Of a stretch of 64,000 nt of DNA, positions 48,289 to 62,062 are shown in pieces (position 1 is the first letter of the stretch; each line of letters begins with the position of its first letter). The position numbers and the translations under genes are program-made. The notes below the pieces were generated by a model. It searched no databases, was not told the DNA's origin, and saw only the letters and a list, made by a program, of their open reading frames with translations. Origin of the DNA: Silene conica (lineage: Eukaryota > Streptophyta > Magnoliopsida > Caryophyllales > Caryophyllaceae); assembly GCA_029255685.2 (NCBI GenBank), contig CM055312.2, forward strand, positions 12,920,649 through 12,984,648. The letters run 5' to 3'.

Positions 48289-49870
48289 TATATATTTAAA
48301 AGAGGAATTTTTCAAGCGATTTCATTGGTTATTGTTTTAGAACAATTTCATTGGCTATTACTTTAGTTAAATAAATTAAGTATATAAATAAAAAGATAAT
48401 TAAATTGTAATAAAATATCAGTTGGATAATTATTGTTTTTAGAACGATTGCATTGACTATTAGTTTGATTAAATAAATTATGTGAATAAAAAAAAAGATA
48501 ATTAAGTAGTAATAAAATATCAATTGGATAATTATTGAATTAGTTAATAAAATAATTAATTTCATTGACAATTGTTATAGAGCAATTTCATTGGCTAAAT
48601 AAATTAATTATATAATTAAAAAGATAATTAAATAGTAATAAAATATCATTTGGATAATATAATTATTGTTTTTAGAGCGATTACATTGGCTAAATAAATT
48701 AAGTATATAAATAAAAAGATAATTAAATAATAATAAAATTGATTGTAAACTAATTAAGAGTTTTGACTACCGTAGTGTTATGGTATAATTTGTTGTTTCT
48801 CTTCTCTTACTTAATTAAAAGCAAAAATAGATGTATTGATGGATATATTAAGCCTCTCTTGTTTAATTAAAAGCATAAATAGATGTATTGATGAATATAT
48901 TAAGCACTTAATTTTACGAGGTATATAATTAAAAAATACGAGCTACATAATACAAACACATAAGAATATTAGCTAATGTAAAAAGAATAATAGTTTAAGA
49001 GAATCACGAACTAAAAAATACGAGCACAGATGAATGCGAGCTATTAACTTAAGAATGCCAACTAATTCAAAAATAATATGAGCTATTAAACTAAGAATAT
49101 GAGCTAATGTAAAAGGAATATGAATTATTAAGGTAAGACGAGCTTTAAAATACGAGCACGAATGAATACGAGCTAATGAAAAAACAATACGAGCTATTAA
49201 GAATTTAAGATAAGACGAGCTTCAAAATATGAGCACAAATAAATACGAATATGAGATTAAAAGGATCACGAACTTAAATATACGAGGACATAAGAATATG
49301 ACCAATTAAGATGGGAATACAAGCTAATGTAAACAAAATACGAAAACACGAGCTAAAAAATAGAACTAGATTTGCAAGACGCCAAATTTCATGATATAAT
49401 AAGCACTTAAGATTACGAGGTATAATTAAAAGAATACGAGATACGAGCTAATGTAAAAGGAATAAGAATTTCAGAGAATCTACGAGCACATAAGAACGCG
49501 AGCTATTAACGTAAGAATGTGAGCTAATAGAGCTATTAAGCTAAGAATACGAGCTAATGCTAAAAATAATACGAGTTATTAAGATAAGAATACGAGTTAA
49601 TGTAAAAAAACATACGAGCATATATATAAGAGGATCACGAACTTATTAACATGTTTCCGTTTCTATTGGAGTTTCATGCACTTTCAACGTTCCATGTTGT
49701 TCCGATGATGATACATCTGATATTTCATTAACCATAAAAAACAATCACACTTAAATTATTTTCTATATACGCCTATTATACTAAATATTTTTAGAAGATT
49801 AACTGTTACAATAATTACTTTGAAATAATGTCAAGATATTACCCGGACAACGCCCGGGCATGAAATCTAG
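48289..49870 (+). mobile_element. Helitron B (1582 bp), head to tail with Helitron A
   Basis: It begins at the base after A's CTAG (TATATATTTAAAAGAGGAAT) and ends with the stem CCCGG/CCGGG (49842-49858) and CTAG at 49867-49870. The last 220 bases match the end of the copy at 56175 closely (CATGTTTCCGTTTC through GGGCATGAAATCTAG). There is no protein coding. Together A and B look like one insertion next to another or a tandem product. Confidence 0.78.
48900..49640. repeat. Minisatellite array in Helitron B
   Basis: Same ACGAGCTAAT / ATTAAGATAAGAATACGAGC family as in Helitron A, more decayed, with CACGAACTTA and GGATCACGAAC interspersed. Confidence 0.85.
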
Positions 49871-49929
49871 TATGTAAGATAAGGGACTCAACTATGAGGT
49901 TTTTTACGGATAAGGGACTCAACTTTTAA

Positions 49930-50381
49930 ATTGTACAGTTAGAGGACTCTTTTGTAACACTGTTATCTTTGTCGTTAAATCAAACCTAAATTGATATTAT
50001 TTTACACAAAACCCTCTTCATCTTCTCCAAACTCAAAACCATGGCATCCCACAAATAGAATCAAACCCTAGAAAAATTATCGTTCCTGGAAAACAATCAA
50101 GTAAGTGATACTAATTAGTTGTTCAATTTAATTTTTCCATGTGAAATTAATCTATTTCAATTATTTTTTTATATGGAGTTCTTAGGATGGGGGATGCTTA
50201 AAATTTCTTTATATCTTCTTAAGTAACAATCTTTTATGTATAACAATAATTAATTATACATGACAGTACACTTTTTTGTCAATAAATTTTACTTGCAATT
50301 ATTCAGATGACAGTACACTTTTTTGTCAATAAATTTGGGCATTCCGTTAGTTTTAACCTTTGAGTCCTCTAACTGTACAAT
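49930..50381. mobile_element. Element bounded by perfect 20-bp inverted repeats
   Basis: ATTGTACAGTTAGAGGACTC (49930-49949) recurs exactly inverted at 50362-50381. The interior includes an exact 30-bp direct repeat (50260-50289 and 50307-50336, period 47) starting ATGACAGTACACTTTTTTGT. No coding. The right end touches the trihelix exon. Confidence 0.7.
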
Positions 50382-50383
50382 AG

Positions 50384-50852
50384 GAAATTGGCGGAACTTG
50401 GATATGATCGAAGCGCAAGGAAATGCAAAGAGAAGTTCGAGAATACGTACCTTTATCACAAAAGAAAGAAATCAGAAGGTAGAAGAGACCACTTTTTTGA
50501 TCTATTTGAAGGATTTGATCCGCATCCACCACCGTCTACCATGGTGCAGCCCGGACCCATGGTGCTGCCCCAACCCATGGAATCAAGAGCAAAACATTTG
50601 CGTGTTACGTTTGGTCAACCCCAACCCCAGCCCCAACCCCAACCCCAACCAAGTACACCGGAGTGGGGTGAAGCCGAGGTTGATGCACTAATCAACCTTC
50701 TGCGCAAACAGGACCCGATATACCAACAACTGTGGGAGAATATCTCATCCTCCCTGAAACAGTTGGGGTATTATCGGGATTGGAAAAGGTGCAAGCAAAA
50801 GTGGAAGAAGATGCATAATGACTACAGGAAGCTGAAGAAGCGTAACCCATAG
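50384..50852 (+). pseudogene. Trihelix (GT-2-like) transcription factor fragment
   Basis: The frame enters after ACAATAG as KLAELGYDRSARKCKEKFEN then TYLYHKRKK, the end of a first trihelix, runs through a Pro/Gln linker with a QPQPQPQP stretch, and covers a second trihelix (EWGEAEVDALINLLRKQ, LWENISSSLKQLGY, RCKQKWKKMHNDYRKLKKR) to a TAG at 50850. In GT-2-like genes an intron interrupts the first trihelix just before this point, so this is exon 2 with its acceptor. The first exon, with the N-terminal half of the first trihelix, is missing; a TIR element abuts it instead. The usual long central linker is short. DNA-binding plant transcription factors of this class act in the nucleus. Without exon 1 it is probably non-functional. 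Confidence 0.75.
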
Positions 50853-53484
50853 AAGGAAATTTTTCTTTGAATATATTGATGGAAATTGATGACAAAAATC
50901 CTCGAGACCACAACATTCCTATTTTCTAGCAAGAAAGCACAATTGTCCCCAACAATAACATAGTCCATATTTGTGATGCGATATTGGATAGCATTGATGA
51001 CGTTATGATCGACTTAGGAAATGATAGGACTAACTCGGCAATGCCTCGTGCTCAGTTACTGGCGAGTCGAGTCTCTTGGCTAGAAGAGCTCGTACATACA
51101 ACTTTTTTGAATAGCTGGATGCCTGGATAGGAGCACCGTGTGCATGCCGTAATAGTTGTTTAATTGTATTGGCTCGTAAATTTATTAATTAGTGAAGCTC
51201 AAGCCTCTGGATTGTTAGTCAAGATTTATGAATTCAATACGATTGTTCATTGTTGAGACTTGAGAATACTAGAAAAAAGGAGTGCGCTCTTTAATTTGAT
51301 TCCTCCCTACGTTAATGGCATGTATTATTCGTAAACATTAATCTATTTTTCATCCTAAATTGTCGTAAAGATTTTAGGTAGAGCATGTAAGCTTGTTCCG
51401 CTCTAAAATTATATAAACTTGACTTGATAGAACTTGAGAATATTATTACGAATTGAAACGACCAGACGAGAAGACGACCCATAATCCGACATGAGCCGAT
51501 AATCAGTGACCTGAATCCGACCAGACTTAATTGTATATGAACCCGACCCTGTATTGATCCAGTTAAATTGATTATCCAAAAATTATTAAGTTTGATATTG
51601 ATCAAAACGAAAGCGATTTAGTGTTTATGTTGATACGTTTGACCTAATAATAAAGTAAATAAAGTAAATAATGGTACATAAACTAATTTTAATGATTAAA
51701 AATTAAAAATTGAAGTAAAGCGACTTAGCCCCATAATAACCCAAACCAGACTAACGCGACACATTGACTCAACCGAAAATAACCCATACCTAATCCGTGC
51801 TAGTATGCAACGGACAGAAGAGAACTGTCATTGGGTTGGAACAATAACCGAAGGTTGTGAAGGTTAATTTATAGTTAATCTACTTTAAAATCAATAAGCG
51901 AAGGTTGTGAAGGTTAATTTATAGTTATATAGGTTATTAGTCAATACGTATATTGTCATAATATATCGTTACAATATATTTGCGAATATAACCTCATTTT
52001 AGTAAAAATTTGCAACAATTTATTAGTATTTTGCCACGATTATTGTTATATTTGTTAATATTTTGCAATAATTGTTGATATTATTGTTTTCTATATTATT
52101 ACCTTTCTTTTATTACACATCCTCTATCTTGGTCATTTTTATATCTTTTATAAATTATAATTCAAGGTAGATTGAATAATTAACATTGTTTTGAAAGAAT
52201 ACGGTGAGAACTATAAATGCTACAAAATAAATGATTATTTTGTCTATAAAGTTTATTCTAACAGTAGTAAAATCTCAAAATTTAATTAGTATTTTTTATT
52301 CCCATAATCTTTTCCCCAACGGTTGCTCTTCACCCAATAGAGTACGTGATTGGTAGTGATTCCAAAACAGACGATAGTTGCTGCGTGTGCTAGTATGCGA
52401 TTAGTCCTCTTGTTAATAACAAAGTTGTGGCCTTGAATAATCCCCTCCCGGTAATCTAGTAACTCCTTGGTCACGAATAGGTCTCCCATGAGCGGTCCAA
52501 AGGCGGTAAAGTCGTTTAGAGCCCTTCGTCTTTTGTTTCTCCAAAGTAAATTATTTCGTCCACAATAATATTCTGATGAACATATAATTTTGTGTTTGGT
52601 TAATGCTACATATAAGATTTGGAGAAGAAAGGCAAACTGCAAATTGTCAATATTCTACCATTAACACGGATTATATAGAAAGAAATTCCCGTACCTCCAC
52701 ATTTTTCAGACGTGTATTATTATTAGCAGTTGGAGCGGTTTTGTAGTCCTCATTACAAACAATTCCTTTCTTTTCAGGTATCGGAACACAGATTGTACAT
52801 AATCAGCAAGTTTTGGTGTGTGCATCAACTAGCTTTTTGCACTGACAATAGCGGAAGAGTTTCTTCATTCAACTTCATAGACCGCAAGTTTAGTTTCGGT
52901 TGCATGACTTCGGCCGCGGACAAACATGCACACTGTCCGTCCTCTATTAACAAAAACAGAACAAATGGCTAACCGACTAATTGCTTACACAAATTTTCAT
53001 TGAAGACGTACATATCTGTCACAAGCTGAAGACGGATCAAGTAATGCTATTACCTAGGCCATTTACTTTTGTCTTATCTACCAACTTTGATATTATTTGA
53101 CCCCGTCCTCAACTTGTGACGGATATATCCGTCATCCATAAGAATTATTGAATTGCTTAAGAGTTGTTACAATACAATAACCATTCAAATATATAGGTAA
53201 ATAACATTGCAAAACAGATCCATAATCCACAATCGCACCAACAGATGAACAGATGACACAAAACTTATCGAAACCCAACCAAAGTTACAATCTTTCTAAC
53301 GTTCTTGTAGAACAAACAAATAAATTGCAGTTAATAAAGTGTTTAATATACTGTCAAAGAAAGGAAAACAATGAAAACTACACTGAATCGCTACGTTTCC
53401 CTTATAGAACAATTCGTCCCGTATATCAATGCCTGGGATGTTCTGAGTCCTCTTTCTATAAAAGGAACAACATTTCAAGATTTC
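50853..53484. other. Mostly non-coding; one unrecognised minus-strand frame
   Basis: From 51420 to 51840 the CGACCCATAATCCGAC-type words recur. A minus-strand ORF at 52286-52642 reads ALNDFTAFGPLMGDLFVTKE and LAHAATIVCFGITTNHVLYW with a basic end; it looks protein-like, with a possible acceptor before WRNKRRRALNDF, but no family is recognised and no neighbouring exon was found. Confidence 0.4.
53005..53145. mobile_element. MITE with GACGGATATATCCGTC-type end
   Basis: GTACATATCTGTCACAAGCTG on the left and CAACTTGTGACGGATATATC plus CGTC on the right are inverted, diverged ends around about 100 bp. Similar elements occur at 35475 and 45388. Limits are approximate. Confidence 0.5.
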
Positions 53485-54020
53485 TGAATGGCTGAAATTT
53501 TTCCTTTTTTTTATTAGAAAACACTCCACGTTCTCATGTGAATTAATTATTCGCTCTTCACTCAAGAATTAATTACTCTCTCCACATTAGTTCTCTCCAA
53601 TTTATTTTAATTTTAGTTGTTTAATTTAGTTGTTTAATCAGGTCGAATGTCGAATGTCGAATGTCGAATGTCGAATGTCGAATGTCGAATATTTAATTGT
53701 TATAACATATTGTATTATATAACTACAAAATTACAAACTACAAATTACAAATTACATGTCAAACAATTTAATTATAACCAAGAGTACAACTAAACAAAAC
53801 ACATTTCAATTTCAATTGATAAAATGTAAACTCTAAGATCGATGCTATAGCCCTTAATCGTCGAGATAATATTAAAAATTTCAATGTCTTTGTACTGCAT
53901 CAAAGACACACAAAACAATTATTATATATTAGTATAGAGATTTCGTAAATTTTGATTGAGAATATATATATCTGATTATAAAAAGCGTGTAGATTGAAAG
54001 AATTGGTTCACATAATTTTC
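53485..54020 (-). repeat. Dispersed repeat, copy 2 (inverted partner of 5710-6180)
   Basis: Reverse complement of copy 1 with small gaps. It lacks the CAGTCGCC-rich CACTA 3' terminus that follows copy 1. The heptamer array at 53643-53690 lies within it at the position where copy 1 has a single unit. Confidence 0.8.
53643..53690. repeat. Heptamer microsatellite (TCGAATG), about 6.9 units
   Basis: Six full copies of TCGAATG and a partial seventh, uninterrupted. Copy 1 of the same dispersed repeat has only CATTCGA once (about 6012-6018). Confidence 0.97.
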
Positions 54021-54063
54021 GTAAATTTTTAATTTAGACAAATTATTATCAAACCATATAAAA

Positions 54064-54420
54064 CTAGGTTTCAAGCCCGGGCGTTGCCCGAGTAAGACCG
54101 TAATAGTGGCTTTTAAGTAGACATCGCACAATTACCTCGATCCGAAAAACTCAACAACCATACCGAGGAGCTGCACAACATAACCCGTAATTCGAATTGT
54201 CCTAAATTAATATGATTCGATCCAAATATTTATTGTTACACACCGACCATTATCCAAAAGAAATTGATAATAATAGAACCTAATATGACACGGCCGACCC
54301 GATTTGACCCAAATACTTGCTAACCCGGAATTAACAACTTGAAATAATCTAACTCAAACAGAACCCAACTCGATTTGAATCTGAGCCAGCTGACTCGTTT
54401 TTCAGCTTAACTTGCATGAA
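54064..54420 (-). mobile_element. Helitron D 3' end on the minus strand
   Basis: On the minus strand the end reads CGGGCAACGCCCGGGCTTGA then AACCTAG: GC hairpin, spacer and CTAG (54064-54067). The body extends rightward with CCGACCCGATTTGACCC-type sequence. The 5' end was not located, so the right limit is arbitrary. Confidence 0.65.
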
Positions 54421-55399
54421 TCTATAAGATGTTTAAAAGGTTTTTTGTAGAGCAATTATTTACTTGTGCTTTGGTCGCTTTGTGCGATTAATGTTATTAC
54501 CCTCTTTCAAATTATACATTACGAAATTGGCATGATTAAAATCACCCGTAAAACTATGGGGCATATAATTTACTATGTCTAAATCACTTGTTTACCTCTT
54601 ATATATTCTTCGTGAATTGTATTTTATTCAAAGATAAACATTTTCATAAGTAGGATTTATTTTGACTACAATTGTAGTTTGTAATCAGTTTAATTTAAAT
54701 AAAATAATATTCTAAACTTATAAATGATTATAAATATTTAAATGAATTAGTAGTCATTGGTAAATATTTATCTTCTGTGTCTATAAAACTTGGAATCATA
54801 ATTTTATTACTTTGATTACCGTACATGAAATACGCAATAGCAAGTATAAGCTCACTCATTTAATGTCTTTATGTTAGTATTCTTATACTCCGTATCTTTT
54901 TAGTACTCTTTGACGATCTTGTATATCTTTTTTTACATAAGTAAGCTCTTTGATAGGTACTCTTTAATTAGTAATCTCGTGAATTAGTGAAAATCTTAGT
55001 TATCACGGATGGGGGCTCGGTCCCTGCTGGTTTTTCTTAATACAATTTCAAATTATTAGTCATCCCTCTCAACTTAATGATCGAGTCTTAAATAATCACC
55101 CAGGAATCAATAGGTTAAATCTCGGTCCCCCTTATTATTTCATTCTAAGATCCGCCAATTATGATTATAGGACCTTTGATTAGTTTTGATAAGCTTTTTT
55201 TTATGAACCTTCTACCTTAATACTCTTTAATTTGATTAGTACCCTCATAATATTAGTACATACATGATACACATGCACAAGGCGACTTTTTTTTGAAAGA
55301 AAATCACTCCATTAATAAATAGTCATACGACATCTACAATATGCTCTTTGATTAACTCTATACTTTAGTACTCTCATGGTATTCGTGCATACTAATAAA
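54421..55399. other. No gene recognised
   Basis: AT-rich DNA, partly possibly the bodies of Helitrons D and C. CTTAATACTCTTTAATTTGAT and TACTCTTTAATTAG words recur. Confidence 0.5.
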
Positions 55400-56175
55400 T
55401 AATCGTCCAGTTCAATAAGATACGAATACGAGCTATTAACATAAGAATATGAGGTAATGTAAAAAGTATACGAGCTACTAAGATAAGAATATGAGCTATT
55501 AAGATAAGAATATGAGATAAAGTAAAAAGAATACGAGCATATAAGAGGATCACGAATCACGATCTTACAAATATGAGCATCTAAGAATACAGGCTAATAT
55601 AAAAAGAATACGACCTAATGTAAGAAGAATACGAGCTAATTAATAAGATAAGAATACGAGCTATTAACATAAGAATACGAGCTAATTTAAAAAGTATACG
55701 AGCTATTAAGATAAGAATATGAGATAACGTAAAAAGAATACGATCTAATGTAAAAAAAATACGAGTTAATATCAAAAGAATACGAGTTTTAACTATATCT
55801 CCATATATTAGAAAGATTAGATAAAAAATTTCTTTAAGGTGATACTCAAATGAAAAGTATTCAAGTTATTATAAAAATATATGTGCTTAAAAAATTATTT
55901 TGGCAGTGATGCGTAATATTTAAGTGTCTTTCCAAGACCATTGAATCTAAGATACATGTTTCCGTTTTCATTGGAGTTTCATGCACTTTTAACGTTTCAT
56001 GTTGTTCCATTGATGATGATACATCTATGTTTCATTAGCCATAAAACAATCATACTTGAATTATTATCTATATATGCGTATCATATTAAGTATTTTTAGA
56101 AGATTAATGGTTACGATAATTACTTTGAAATCATGTCAAGATATTATCCGGGCAACGCCCGGGCATGAAATCTAG
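55400..56175 (+). mobile_element. Helitron C, 3' part
   Basis: It ends with the hairpin CCGGGCAACGCCCGG (56148-56162) and CTAG (56172-56175). The last 220 bases are a close copy of the end of Helitron B. The left limit given is the start of its minisatellite; the true 5' end was not found. Confidence 0.75.
55417..55790. repeat. Minisatellite array in Helitron C
   Basis: AAGAATACGAGCTAATGTAA and ATTAAGATAAGAATATGAG units repeat about every 20-22 bp, as in Helitrons A and B. Confidence 0.88.
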
Positions 56176-56909
56176 TATTTCAGTAATTGAAGAATTAGAA
56201 TTCATTGTTAAAGTTCGTAGAGTAATTAGATTTAATATTAGAGCAATATTAATATATAAGTGTTGTTTTGTTTATGTTAGGAAAAAGAGAGGGTTGTTTC
56301 ATTTATATTTAGGAAAAAGGGTAGGATTTGGAAATTTTATGAAAAAAATTTAGGTAAAAAAGTAATTTTATAAATTTATATAATACTAATAATAGTCTCT
56401 CAATAAGGTTTATTGAGAGGCGGTCTCTTAAAAAACCTACTGAAAAACAAATTATGTTACGAACTTAGTGAAATTATGTTACTAATTTACCAACTTAAGA
56501 AAATTACACTTATGTATAAACGGTATCCCTATTCATTAACCAATTTCTTCGACATTTACAATATTCAAAATTTTGTGTTTCTACTCAAAAAACATTTCCC
56601 AAGATATATATGGTAACAAAAATATAATTTCGAACTTGAGACAACAATGTTTTGGTGTACATCTCACTGTAACAACAGAGGCGTAGAGCTAGTTGTAAGG
56701 TCGATTGACTTTGATTATGCAAATGTGGATGTTGCTTTGTGCTTACGAGTTTAAAATAAAGGTTTGCCTCTTGAGTCCTGTTCTTTAAATTTAATTTTGC
56801 TGTGAGATATCTGACATTCTGATAGCATGTTTCAGGAGTACGGGATTTGAGAAAAACAAATCATGTACTCCGTAGCTAGTTTAACTGGTAAAATCAAAGG
56901 TGTACTGAG
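56176..56909. other. No gene recognised
   Basis: AT-rich flank; short open frames only. Includes TATTGAGAGGCGGTCTCTTAA and CATGTACTCCGTAGCTAG. Confidence 0.5.
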
Positions 56910-57134
56910 TTAGAAATCGATCAGCACCAAAAAATGTAAAATAGCCCACATGACTAGCTTTACGCCGAGAAAAATAGAGAACAAAAGAGCAGGAAGCACA
57001 CCAATGAAAAGCACAAGAAATAGTATACACAAGGCCCAAAATGCATCAGCCATAATAGTCAATACAGTTCGACAAGGGCTAGCTGTGTAGGAGGCATTTG
57101 ACATAAATTGGATAAATAAGTTTTTGATCCCCAT
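56910..57134 (-). CDS. Small putative membrane protein, uncertain
   Basis: A 74-codon ORF starts MGIKNLFIQFMSNASYTASP and is mostly hydrophobic after residue 28, with two likely membrane helices (ALCILFLVLFIGVLPALLFS and LGVKLVMWAILHFLVLI). It lies 135 bp beyond the stop of the UBC gene on the same strand and may be an open frame within its 3' untranslated region. No family recognised; a hydrophobic frame in AT-rich DNA can arise by chance. Confidence 0.3.
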   Translation of the reverse strand: MGIKNLFIQFMSNASYTASPCRTVLTIMADAFWALCILFLVLFIGVLPALLFSIFLGVKLVMWAILHFLVLIDF

Positions 57135-57268
57135 TCAATCCCTCCAGATCACGGTGGAAATAGTTGCTCGGTAAATTTCTCCGATTTTCTTATACGGTAA
57201 GTTCACAAAACATCGCCTAATTAAAGCTAGATAGACGAGCAAGAGAACCTTTGAGGCATGCGGGCGTA

Positions 57269-60148
57269 TCATAGCATTTCTTGAGACTTTCTTACACACC
57301 GGCTAACCTTTTTCCGGAACCCGTCCTTATCCTCTCTCCATTCCTTCTGCAATAAGTATTACACAAAGGAGATGTTACTTCTGCCATTTTACTTCAAATT
57401 GAGAGAACAAGTACAGCAGGTTTGTATACAACACAGACTTTGTTTGGAGCAACCCCATGAAACGCCTATATCATATAGTATACCTTTTTTTTAATTGCGT
57501 GGATTATTACATTTACTTTTTGCGCCTACATTTAAAAAATTACATGAGGGGTAAACTGTTATTTAGGGGAGGGGGCCGAATTATAATCAAAGGTGTATTT
57601 TCGGGGGTCTGTTCTCAACCTTGGAGGTTATATTGGCCATTGGCCCTGATTTAGCATTGATCAGCCGTAAACGAAACTTATCGAGTTATTGGCCAAAGAA
57701 GGGGAAGGGGTAGGCTAGTGAGGGCGAAATTATGTTATTTGATTCAAAATGTGAGGGTTAAAATAATATTTCACGCATACAACTGAAAGAAAGATGAGAC
57801 AGTTCCAAACAGTCGGAGAGAGTACTAGCAATACACTAAACATATTCAAGCAGAAATCTTTGTGTAAACAAGTTAAATCCTGGAAAAAAGACAGTGTAAT
57901 ACACTCCAAATCCCATAGATTTGAGTACAAAACAATATACTCCGTAAAAAAAAGGGAAGTTAAAAGTTTACAACTTGTTTAAAACTGAGCATTCTATTTC
58001 CTTTTGGAGATTATATACATAGTCCTGAAAACTTCACAACAAACTACAAAGCTTACATACATCAAGCTCGACACTGCTTTGCTATCTATTTCCCTAGAGG
58101 AGCGAAGATATAAGTTTGTGCATAGTTTATTGTTTTAAAACAATTTACATTATTCTAACAGACAGAACTTGCTTAAACCAGTTATATCTCGACAGGTGAT
58201 TTACAGTCATACCACAAATTTTTCCTTTGTTGGAGAAAATTTGAGCAAAATGGCGGGATCCCTTGTCCGTCCCTACAAATCCCTTCAACTACATTTTGCT
58301 AACCAAACAAATGAAACCGTCTCTCTTAGCTCCCCTCTAACTCCCTCTAAGCCCATAAAGAGGTAAAACATAAAGTGACGCAAAATTGAAATGAGGTACA
58401 GGTAACACCAAAAGGTAGAAAACAAATAGAAGAGTTCAACATACCGCGGCTTCAACATTCGCTGGCGATTCATCATTAGGACCGGAGAGCATTGATATTA
58501 TACTAAGCATTATACTCTCCACCTGACACATAAGCCAATATTCAGCATCAGCAATATTTTTGTACTCTTTTACTTCATAGTTTCACGTACAATTGAGAAC
58601 TAACGAGGAAAAGAAGCAGTCAAGAGGTTTACTATAATTTTTTTCTCCCACGGATGGTTCTAAAGGAGTTCATGTCAGCCGACCCCAAATCATTTTGGGA
58701 TTAAGGCTTTGATGTTGTTGTTTGACAGGAGCAACAAATTTGTAATCATGGGCTAAAAATTCAGCTTTCAGGAGGAATATAAAAAATTCAGGCCTGACTC
58801 CTAATGAGATCCATGCCCTGTCTTTTTCTCTATACACGAAAATAAATAGAAAACAAAAACAAAAATCTCAGTGCACTCTTCACTTACTGTATGGACTGGA
58901 CTCCAACGCTCACTTGCTAGCTCGTACCCATTTGGGTCGTCGCCGGGTGGATGAAGGATTGATATGCAAACCCGACCATCTTGATAAACTGCAAAATTAG
59001 CCGTCACATATTTTGAGCAAAACTAAAACGTCATACAAATAAAATTGAAGCTCATATAAATCAGACAAGAGATAGTAAATCAGCTAACCATTAGGATGCC
59101 ATATATCCGACGTAAACCTCACGGATGGTGGACTATTCGGATAGTTTTGTGGAAACGTCATAATTGCATTGAAAAATCCCCCTTCACTGCACAATGCAAT
59201 GATTCTATAAAATGAAAAGTGGTTCAAGGACCATGAACACAGCAATGGATCACATCTAAAGTGAACACTGAAGTACTGAACAGAGACAACTATCATTTTC
59301 CTAGTTCCCTTACGGCCTTACCCCAAGAGTGGCACAGGGCGGTATCCGATTCTGTGACTTTGATTTCATTACATTACCATCGCCACTAACCAACCAAGCT
59401 ATTGGACCTTTTGAAATACAGCAAATAAATAGCAAGCAAGATCAACCCGATCGACAGCAGCGTCACACATTCACACCCAACAATAACCACTACTTAATCA
59501 CCCTCAAAATAATGTCAAAATCGCCACGAAACCGCACCAGATCACCTAAACTAGCTCAATTATCATCCTAGCATAGTAAAGCTATGATCTTTCTTTGTGA
59601 AATTAGTCAAAGGTAGGATTTCAGCTCAATCAAACTCAATTACACACTTAATTATAAAGTACAAAACACAAATAAAACCAAGAACTAATCCCAATTCATC
59701 ATACAACCTAAGATCATCAAACAACAATTACCAATCCAATTACAGATCAATTAAAAACCCTAAAAAAAACATAAAAATACAAACGTTATACAAAAATTAA
59801 AGATTACATACTAAAGGGTATCAGGAGGACCAATAATCGTGACACTCCATTCAAATAAATTGTTTTCATTAACCAACCCAGCTGAAAACCCATCAACAGG
59901 ATTCTTGCAAAGATCTGCAAAACATGGATTAAAATTTTAATCAGAACCCAATTTAATTGAATACCCAATTACATAATTAAGTAATTAAACAAGATCAATT
60001 GAATTTAAACTTGTTCCGTCTCGGTTATTTGTTTAAATTTCATATTCATTCTAAGGGATATGTTAATTAAATGTAAACAAATGATTGGGTTGTATGTACC
60101 TTTGAGCTGCTTTTGAAGCAGAAGTGAAGCTTGTGAGGTAGAAGCCAT
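57269..60148 (-). CDS. Ubiquitin-conjugating enzyme E2, UBC7/UBE2G2 type
   Basis: Six exons: 60100-60148, 59812-59914, 59089-59186, 58888-58988, 58445-58522 and 57269-57346; GT-AG introns, phases agree, 507 nt, 168 residues, close to plant UBC7/13/14 length. The start [20 protein letters not shown] is the usual E2 helix 1. The HPN motif is WHPN (exon 3 to 4), the active-site Cys is in [14 protein letters not shown], and the acidic insertion GDDPNGYE after it marks the G2/UBC7 class used in ER-associated degradation. The end [14 protein letters not shown] is complete. The last intron is about 1.1 kb. The E2 accepts ubiquitin from E1 and passes it on with a RING-type E3. The frame is intact. 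Confidence 0.96.
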
Positions 60149-61519
<1,371 letters not shown>

Positions 61520-62001
61520 CAGGGGCGGATTTGAGGGGTGGATAGGGTAGGCAAGTGTCACCCCCAACATAAACATAAGAGTAATTTCTGTATATAAATT
61601 TCACAAAATTGTATTGGGCTTAGTGGTTAAAAGTGGTTATAACTTAGGAGTCGTTTGGTTCGACGTGGGAAGATAAAATTCCCGGGAAGATTAAATTCAT
61701 ATGAACTTGAAAATCACGTGAATTATGTAATTGTTGTTTGGTTGAATGCAGGAACTTTAATTCATGCGGGAACTTCCACTTAATAACCTAGAGGGGGCTA
61801 GGTAAGTGACTTCCTACATTATGTAGGAATTAGAGTTTCCTAGGAAGTTCTAATTTTCATGAATTAGGCAACCAAACAATACTTTATTTTCCCACTTTCC
61901 ATGATTTTCCAATTCCCGTGATTTTGGAAGGCAACCAAACAACTCCTTAGAAGTTTGGTGAGGCTGGAGGTTCAACAACCAAAATTCTAGATCCGCCACT
62001 G
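61520..62001. mobile_element. hAT-type MITE carrying a nested Tourist-like MITE
   Basis: Starts CAGGGGCGGAT and ends ATCCGCCACTG (inverted, one mismatch in 11) with the exact 8-bp duplication GTGACTAG at 61512-61519 and 62002-62009. Excluding the insert at 61647-61946 it is about 180 bp. Confidence 0.9.
61647..61946. mobile_element. Tourist-like (PIF/Harbinger) MITE, 300 bp, nested
   Basis: Ends GGAGTCGTTTGGTT and AACCAAACAACTCC match over 13 of 14 bases inverted, flanked by TTA (61644-61646 and 61947-61949). Confidence 0.92.
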
Positions 62002-62062
62002 GTGACTAGGCACGACAAATTGAGACCTGGCCCAATACGACATGGCCCATTGCCTTCTCTAA

